From Siphonodentalium dalli (taxonomy: Eukaryota; Mollusca; Scaphopoda; Gadilida; Siphonodentaliidae): a stretch of DNA of 64,000 nt. The DNA is taken from the NCBI GenBank assembly GCA_032622095.1, contig CP136065.1, positions 247,627,474 through 247,691,473 on the forward strand, read 5' to 3'. The notes beneath the pieces are model-generated. The model searched no databases and had not been told where the DNA came from. It was given only the letters and a program-made list of their open reading frames with translations. Position 1 is the first letter of the stretch; every line of letters begins with the position of its first letter. The translations under genes were made by a program, and so were the position numbers. This document shows positions 60,901 to 64,000 of the stretch, piece after piece.

Positions 60901-61770
60901 CAAAAAAAATTTGCATGTTCAAACCATTGTTATGTAAACAAAACTGTTACAGTGATTTGTCAACGAACATCGATAATCGTGTAGTTACTTAAAATATTTT
61001 AGTCTGAAAATGATTTTCCGAATATTTTTTAATACTTTGACCTTTTTCAGGTGTAGGGATGCTCCAATAATAGAAGCAGATGACATGCAGAGAAACAACC
61101 TCTGCCATGCTCTGGATTTCAATCCATTCATTTGAAAGGATGTTCATATAATAAGTTCAAATACAGTCTAAGGCTTATTACCTGAACATCCCTATTAACC
61201 CTTTACCCAACAGAAGGGCCATGTGCCAATGCATTCTCTTATATATGCGAGTCGACCATAGGTCGCCTCGCATATATAAGAGAATGCATTGGCTTAACAC
61301 ATTAAAAATTATAAAATTGTTAAAGAATGTAAGAAAAAATGGTAAAAAGTGTTAAAAGTTTTTTTTTAGGCCAATGCATTCTCTTATATATGCGAGGCGA
61401 CCTATGGTCGACTCGCATATATAAGAGAATGCATTGGCACAGGGCATAACTGTAACTATCACAATGTGGTCAAGGAGCCGGTTCCAATGATATCCATATA
61501 TGTATGGTTCTATTGAGACAGACCGAAGATATTTTAGGCTGTTAAAGCTTTATTTGGCCGGTTTTGGCCGGTTTGTTGGGTAAAGGGTTAATGAATGGAA
61601 GGAAATTATGTAACTACACTTCAGTAAGTATCAATACATTAAGGATTGACTCAATTTGAACATTCAACTAAAACTTTGATTACCTGCTCAGATGCTTGGT
61701 TTCTTCTAAGAGTTACCTTTCTTGGCAGAAACTGTTGGAGGTCATTATTATATTCAGGATGATGTTGCCT
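48879..61770 (-). CDS. PDZD11: PDZD11, PDZ domain-containing protein 11 (N-terminal exon missing)
   Basis: PDZD11 (PISP/AIPP1) is a small single-PDZ scaffold; in vertebrates it binds PLEKHA7 at adherens junctions and C termini of transporters such as ATP7A, PMCA and SMVT. Exons on the - strand: 61770-61684, 60508-60452, 59827-59777, 57649-57602, 52605-52545, 48946-48879; 372 bp, 123 residues plus stop, all phases consistent. The sequence runs RQHHPEYNNDLQQFLPRKVTL, carboxylate-binding LGFNVRGG, GIYVSKV, ADRLGLREADQILTVN, AEAVKVLK and MNVQYFPYG, matching HHPDYNNELTQFLPR...GFNIRGG...RFFPYN of human PDZD11. About 30 N-terminal residues are expected upstream and were not found in the window. The C-terminal tail after FPYG differs from human. 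Confidence 0.93.
48960..51372. other. PDZD11 last intron, unrecognised part
   Basis: About 2.4 kb. CGCTCTTTATTGTCTAC and CATGGACGCTCTTTAT recur at 50047-50105 and 50167-50220. CATTCAAACAGTT is repeated at about 50888 and 50969 around a GC-richer 68-bp segment. Nothing else recognised. Confidence 0.5.
51373..52526. mobile_element. hAT-type non-autonomous element (1.15 kb) beside a PDZD11 exon
   Basis: Ends TAGTGATGTTCC and GGAACATCACTA, with AATCGGAATCGG-type subterminal repeats near both ends (also ATCGGAATCGGAAATC at about 52445), and AATAAAAA at 51365-51372 and 52527-52534 (8 bp). No transposase. The right flank is 10 bp from the donor of the PDZD11 exon at 52545. Confidence 0.93.
52545..52605 (-). 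CDS. PDZD11: PDZD11 exon (last strand of the PDZ domain)
   Basis: Encodes AVKVLKSNLTIQMNVQYFPY plus the first base of a Gly codon. Acceptor TTTTTTCAG, donor CTTATG before GTAAGG. Matches AVEILKTAREISMRVRFFPY of vertebrates. Confidence 0.96.
52606..53159. other. PDZD11 intron part, nothing recognised
   Basis: No feature identified. CCTGACTACTGAGT near 53072 also occurs near 62248, so part may be an interspersed repeat. Confidence 0.45.
53166..53590. mobile_element. Long-spacer double-hairpin MITE, family H5
   Basis: Hairpin 1 at about 53176-53269 (CCCGC-ATA-GCAGG tip, T-C mismatch, long GCAGAATGAGAT arms), a spacer of about 220 bp, and hairpin 2 at about 53486-53579 (CCCAC-TTT-GCGGG, G-A mismatch). 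Outer ends are weak. The purine/pyrimidine rule of the mismatch still holds. Confidence 0.85.
53689..55047. mobile_element. TA-duplication DNA transposon with about 65-bp inverted repeats (1.36 kb)
   Basis: Ends GTCCAAGTCTTCTCGTACTA and TAGTACGAGAAGACTTGGAC continue as inverted repeats through CCGGCTAAGATATTGGGATGG. Flanked by TA at 53687-53688 and 55048-55049, as in Tc1/mariner-type elements. Inside, 54060-54185 carries the degraded peptide shared with 24190-24320. No intact transposase. Confidence 0.9.
55269..55392 (+). repeat. Perfect 62-bp tandem duplication
   Basis: 55269-55330 and 55331-55392 are identical (GGGCATTTAGTGCC...GCGTCAATACCA). Complete identity suggests a very recent duplication. 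Confidence 0.95.
55494..55885 (-). mobile_element. Double-hairpin TTAA MITE, family H1, copy 6
   Basis: TTAA at 55490-55493 and 55886-55889, intact CCCTTTACCCAACA ends, both hairpins with T-C and G-A mismatched tips. Hairpin 1 has one arm change (ATATTAGAG). Confidence 0.93.
56112..56380 (+). repeat. Interspersed repeat R6, copy 2
   Basis: Matches 17815-18080 in block order (AATGTTTTGTGCAAAATT, TGCTGCAGACATTGTCTTAA, GGAAGTCTGCAGACAG, AATCAGCAATTTTA) with many substitutions. Confidence 0.7.
56400..56858. mobile_element. Double-hairpin element, family HP, copy 2 (complete, TA duplication)
   Basis: Ends TGTGACCCGCCATATCAAAT and ATTTGATATGGCGGGTCACA form an inverted repeat of about 45 bp running into TACCCTGTG / CACAGGGTA. 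Flanked by TA at 56398-56399 and 56859-56860. It contains the same two hairpins as H1, but behind entirely different ends. The spacer includes a degraded third hairpin-like piece (CACTCTTCTATATGCTTC, ATATATGTGTGGGGCTCCC). Confidence 0.92.
56890..57130 (+). repeat. Interspersed repeat R7, copy 2
   Basis: CATTCAGTTCATACTTACTA and AAAGTTATCATCYGG occur twice, about 160 bp apart, with GACATACGGACTGACG at the end; related to 46570-47095. Confidence 0.6.
57167..57327. mobile_element. Foldback MITE
   Basis: ATCTAGTCTTTTTGAGTGGAT...ATCTCAT and ATGAGATCATTTTCAGCATC-CACTCAGGACACTAGAT are inverted with GACAAATGTCTATTTTTC / GAAAAATAAACATTTGTCGC further in, leaving a loop of about 25 bp. Almost the whole element is stem. 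Confidence 0.75.
57602..57649 (-). CDS. PDZD11: PDZD11 exon
   Basis: Encodes ILTVNSINFENMDHAE (PDZ strands D-E and helix B start). Acceptor ATTTACAG, donor GCTGAG before GTACAT; 48 bp. Corresponds to VLAVNDVDFQDIEHSK of vertebrates. Confidence 0.95.
57650..58304. other. PDZD11 intron part, nothing recognised
   Basis: No element identified. The open frame at 57756-58028 (-) shows no domain. Confidence 0.45.
58305..58680. mobile_element. TA-type MITE with internal GGCCGAACGGCAA repeats
   Basis: Ends CCCCGCTGGACAAAACAAG and CTTGTTTTGTCTAGCAGGG with TA at 58303-58304 and 58681-58682. The interior is made of about 20-22-bp words of type GGCCGAACGGCAAGTACACT, many in both orientations (TTGCCGTTCGGCC, GCGGCCGAACGGC), so the whole element can fold on itself. 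Confidence 0.85.
58854..59247 (-). mobile_element. Double-hairpin TTAA MITE, family H1, copy 7
   Basis: TTAA at 58850-58853 and 59248-59251, complete ends and both hairpins; hairpin 2 has GCGAGACGACC in place of GCGAGGCGACC and one arm change. Confidence 0.93.
59430..59733 (-). mobile_element. Double-hairpin TTAA MITE, family H1, copy 8 (hairpin 2 deleted)
   Basis: TTAA at 59426-59429 and 59734-59737 with intact ends. Hairpin 1 intact; hairpin 2 is cut to its first 18 bases (GCCAATGCATTCTCTTAC), directly followed by AGGGCCG. Confidence 0.9.
59777..59827 (-). CDS. PDZD11: PDZD11 exon
   Basis: Encodes VMENSEADRLGLREADQ, matching VIPDSDAHRAGLQEGDQ of vertebrates. Acceptor ATTTTGCAG, donor GACCAG before GTGTGT; 51 bp. 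Note ADQ in place of the usual GDQ. Confidence 0.96.
59944..60256 (-). mobile_element. tRNA-derived SINE (V-/Meta-SINE-like)
   Basis: On the - strand it starts GGGGGGCGTCGGTGGCTCAA, has an A-box-like GTGGCTCAATCTGTTAGG, a B box GGTTCAAATTC near 60173-60184, a body with GCGGATTTCCTCCATCAC and GTCGTGATATGGCC, and ends ATTAAACCCCAATCAATCAA. The conserved body and CAAT-repeat tail resemble SINEs known from molluscs (RUDI, MetaSINE types); naming is tentative. Confidence 0.82.
60452..60508 (-). CDS. PDZD11: PDZD11 exon (carboxylate-binding loop)
   Basis: Encodes LGFNVRGGREHHCGIYVSK: the GLGF-type ligand loop (LGFN) and the following strand. Acceptor TATTTCCAG, donor TCGAAG before GTGAGT; 57 bp. 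Confidence 0.96.
60509..61198. other. PDZD11 intron part, nothing recognised
   Basis: No element identified. The last bases before the MITE are AT-rich. Confidence 0.45.
61199..61587 (+). mobile_element. Double-hairpin TTAA MITE, family H1, copy 9
   Basis: TTAA at 61195-61198 and 61588-61591, complete ends and both hairpins, very similar to copies at 11519 and 16686. It ends 96 bp from the next PDZD11 exon. Confidence 0.93.
61684..61770 (-). CDS. PDZD11: PDZD11 exon (first one in the window)
   Basis: Encodes RQHHPEYNNDLQQFLPRKVT then LRRNQASEQ, matching VHHPDYNNELTQFLPRTITL of vertebrates just before the PDZ core. Acceptor TTTTTCAG, donor GAGCAG before GTAATC. The exon carrying the start codon was not found between 61771 and 64000. 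Confidence 0.95.
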
Positions 61771-62331
61771 CTGAAAAATATTAAAGCATGGCTATAATTG
61801 TGTCAGAAGTGAAAATGTACATGTACCTTTCTCATATTAAATTAACACAGTGTGACAGTATTAATATTCACGCAATTTTTAATTCATACAATTTAAAATC
61901 GAGCACACTGTGAAAATTCAAAACTAACAATCATGAATATTTCATAACAGTCTTGCGCCCAACAGAAGTTTCTGTTCGGAATTATTCAGATGAATTTCAA
62001 GACAATGGCATGGTGGATACACCATACCGGTAAGCAGATGATAATTGATCATTGTCGGGTTGTGAAATTGGACATCTATATAGATATACTGCTAGTGCTG
62101 CAGTTGGTATAGCATGACCTATGGCATCCTTGACATAAATTTGATTTGAGCAAGTTCTACACACACTAACCATGTAGCCTACAGGTACTGACTTCATCAT
62201 ACATGCATAAAGAAGAACAACTGACTGACTCAGAAAGTGTCACCATGCCCTGACTACTGAGTAGTCAAAACATATTTAATTTAATTTATTCATGAATGTC
62301 AAATTTTGTGAAACATGGCATGCATGTACTG
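61771..62331. other. PDZD11 upstream intron or flank, nothing recognised
   Basis: No exon with the expected PPAWIPPHE-type peptide was found on the - strand. CCTGACTACTGAGT near 62248 also occurs near 53072. Confidence 0.45.
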
Positions 62332-62944
62332 TATACACCCATCAGTAAGCAAGGGGGCAGTGAAATTTTAGCGTTTAATCCCCTTTCCAATCAATCGATC
62401 AACTATATTATTCTATTTTATTGTCAAAACTTTTGTCAAATGTATATATGTTATTATGATTGGAATAAATATGTTTACACTAAATTTTTGACACAAAAAC
62501 TTGGGACTGGACTTGCCTTCGAGGATCCCCACATGCAAAATCTCAGTTTACATTCATAGCACCGATCTAACGTCGTGGTTTATATGAAACATAATGTACA
62601 TTAAGTTATTTAATGAAAATAATTTGTTTTGTGTTTTATTATGTTATATAAATATTTAAAATAAGACAAAAATGTCATCTTATATATTGTAATACAGCAT
62701 TTTGTGAAACACAATGCGGCAGGTAGTACTAATTAGTTTGCAATGGAAATTAGCTTGAGTATTGCTATTTTTGTGCATGAATTTTATCATCTTCATTCAG
62801 AGTTAATCGATATATACTCACCATCTTATGTTCTAAAAATGGGGGTGGGCTTACATGTATCTATGAGGAACACCCCATGACTTTTTGGGAGCAAAAACAT
62901 AGACTGGGCTTATCCTCAGGGATGGGCTTACTGACGGGTGTATA
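62332..62944. mobile_element. TA-flanked element with ACCCATCAGTAAGCCC ends, copy 2
   Basis: Ends TATACACCCATCAGTAAGC and GCTTACTGACGGGTGTATA with subterminal CATAGACTGGGCTTATC shared with 21687-22290. Central part contains no 28-bp array. Confidence 0.82.
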
Positions 62945-64000
62945 CAGTATGATATAGATATTTTTTACAGACAATGGGGTTGGAAGTTAAGTGCTGGTCT
63001 TTCTTATGGGTACCACAAGGGTTTCCTCTGGGCTTAATATATAGGGTCCGTAGAACCTATGATAGGATGTGCAGACCATGGTTTGGCTCATAGTATGCAG
63101 TTCTTGAAATTAACGTGTATTTGAGATACTGTGTAAAAACTAAAGGACGTAATTCTACTTATTCAGTTCCTTCTAACTTTAAGCGAAGCACAAAAATGAC
63201 CTTACATAGTCCCTACTACCTCGGTGTGAAGCTGGGTCATATCTATGTTAAATAAAACTGATTTGACACATCTTTTTGATCTCATTCTCCAGCAATCTTG
63301 GTTATTTAACATCATGGTGTCCCAAGTTGGTCCATCTACTTGGGAAATTTTGGCAGTATTTTGTCCAAGTCGTTACCAATGAAGGGAACATCTGTTCCTC
63401 AATCAAAGAACTGATATTTTGGAATTGATCAGAACCGTATGCAGTTCAACACAAAAATTATGGCTGTCTCAGGGTCACCACATGCTGAGATTTGCTATAT
63501 TTGGGAAAAGTCTCAAATAGGTGGAAATTTGGGTAAAAAGTGGTAATTAAACGAGCAGAATATGCCTTTAATGACCATGGCGCACATGCATTGAACAGCA
63601 TAGATAATGTGTGCCAATCCTGTTTCAGATCATATGCTTTGTTGATCTGAACTGCCTGGGTTTCTGAATAAATATTAGAAAGGCTGACAAAATACAATAC
63701 AATACAGAGACACAATCTCCCGCCATCGATTGGACAAAAACGCATTTCAAACTTGGGAAAACCCACATCTTTACATGCTGTGGGTATTATATTTCTTAAA
63801 TTTGTAAATTTATTTAAAATATAATATGCCAATCACGTGCCAAAGGCTTATTTAGTTTTCTTCTAACCATATATTCATGTGATTAATCCAGATACCAATT
63901 GAAAACTATTGCAGTGTTTCCACTAGGGTTCGTAGAATGTAGGATATGACCATGTTTTTGGCCCGTCACATGCAGATTTTGAAATTCAATGTCCAAAAAA
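62945..64000. other. Unrecognised flank
   Basis: No exon, RNA or listed repeat recognised. The 63458-63832 (-) open frame has no visible domain. Confidence 0.45.

Noticed and set aside
52545-61770. First identification of the PDZ exons as whirlin or PDZD7
   Set aside because: The GFNxRGG core fits several families, but the preceding HHPEYNNDLQQFLPR and following VQYFPYG are specific to PDZD11.
61997-62200. PDZD11 first coding exon
   Set aside because: The frame lacks the expected PPAW-IPPHE-type residues and has no suitable donor; the exon is probably beyond the window.

Overview
The window is AT-rich animal genomic DNA with small exons, GT-AG introns and a very dense load of short DNA transposons. 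Three conserved animal genes were assembled by eye from spliced exons: the 3' part of RPSA (40S ribosomal protein uS2, + strand, 1938-4795), what looks like a complete SIRT7 (sirtuin 7, - strand, ATG at 43327 to stop at 18755, ten coding exons, 1165 residues predicted) and all but the N-terminal exon of PDZD11 (small PDZ scaffold, - strand, 61770 to stop at 48879). The protein sequences, the abundance of hAT, TTAA and TA elements, and a tRNA-derived SINE with a CAAT-repeat tail suggest a lophotrochozoan, most likely a mollusc. The species cannot be named from this sequence.

Layout: 1-4870 RPSA 3' exons, with repeats in the first intron covered. 4870-18750 is intergenic and made largely of repeats: one 1.1 kb hAT, a degenerate tandem block, and clusters of double-hairpin MITEs. 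18755-43327 is SIRT7; its introns hold three hAT elements (one carrying a nested TTAA element), a Harbinger-like MITE, several TTAA MITEs, a dead non-LTR retrotransposon, and decayed partial copies of one SIRT7 exon. A 1 kb element with a 9-bp target duplication sits 61 bp upstream of the SIRT7 start codon. 44400-48870 is intergenic repeat DNA. 48879-61770 is PDZD11, with more MITEs, a hAT, a TA element and a SINE in its introns. 61771-64000 is its upstream intron or flank.

The most unusual content is a group of non-coding elements built as terminus - hairpin - AT-rich spacer - reverse-complemented hairpin - terminus. Related 69-bp hairpin cassettes occur behind three different kinds of ends (TTAA-CCCTTTACCC, TTAA-CCCTTTCATGA and TA-TGTGACCCGCC). 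A fourth family, with unrelated arms and 8-bp target duplications, keeps the same tip geometry: 5-bp apical stem, ATA (or TAT) loop, and one 1x1 mismatch directly below that stem, pyrimidine-pyrimidine in hairpin 1 and purine-purine in hairpin 2. This shared geometry is not explained by ordinary MITE structure and is the main finding.

The three genes are not a pathway: RPSA is a ribosomal housekeeping protein, SIRT7 a nuclear NAD-dependent deacylase, and PDZD11 a membrane-junction and transporter scaffold. Exon coordinates were derived by reading splice sites and reading frame; no alignment or search was run.
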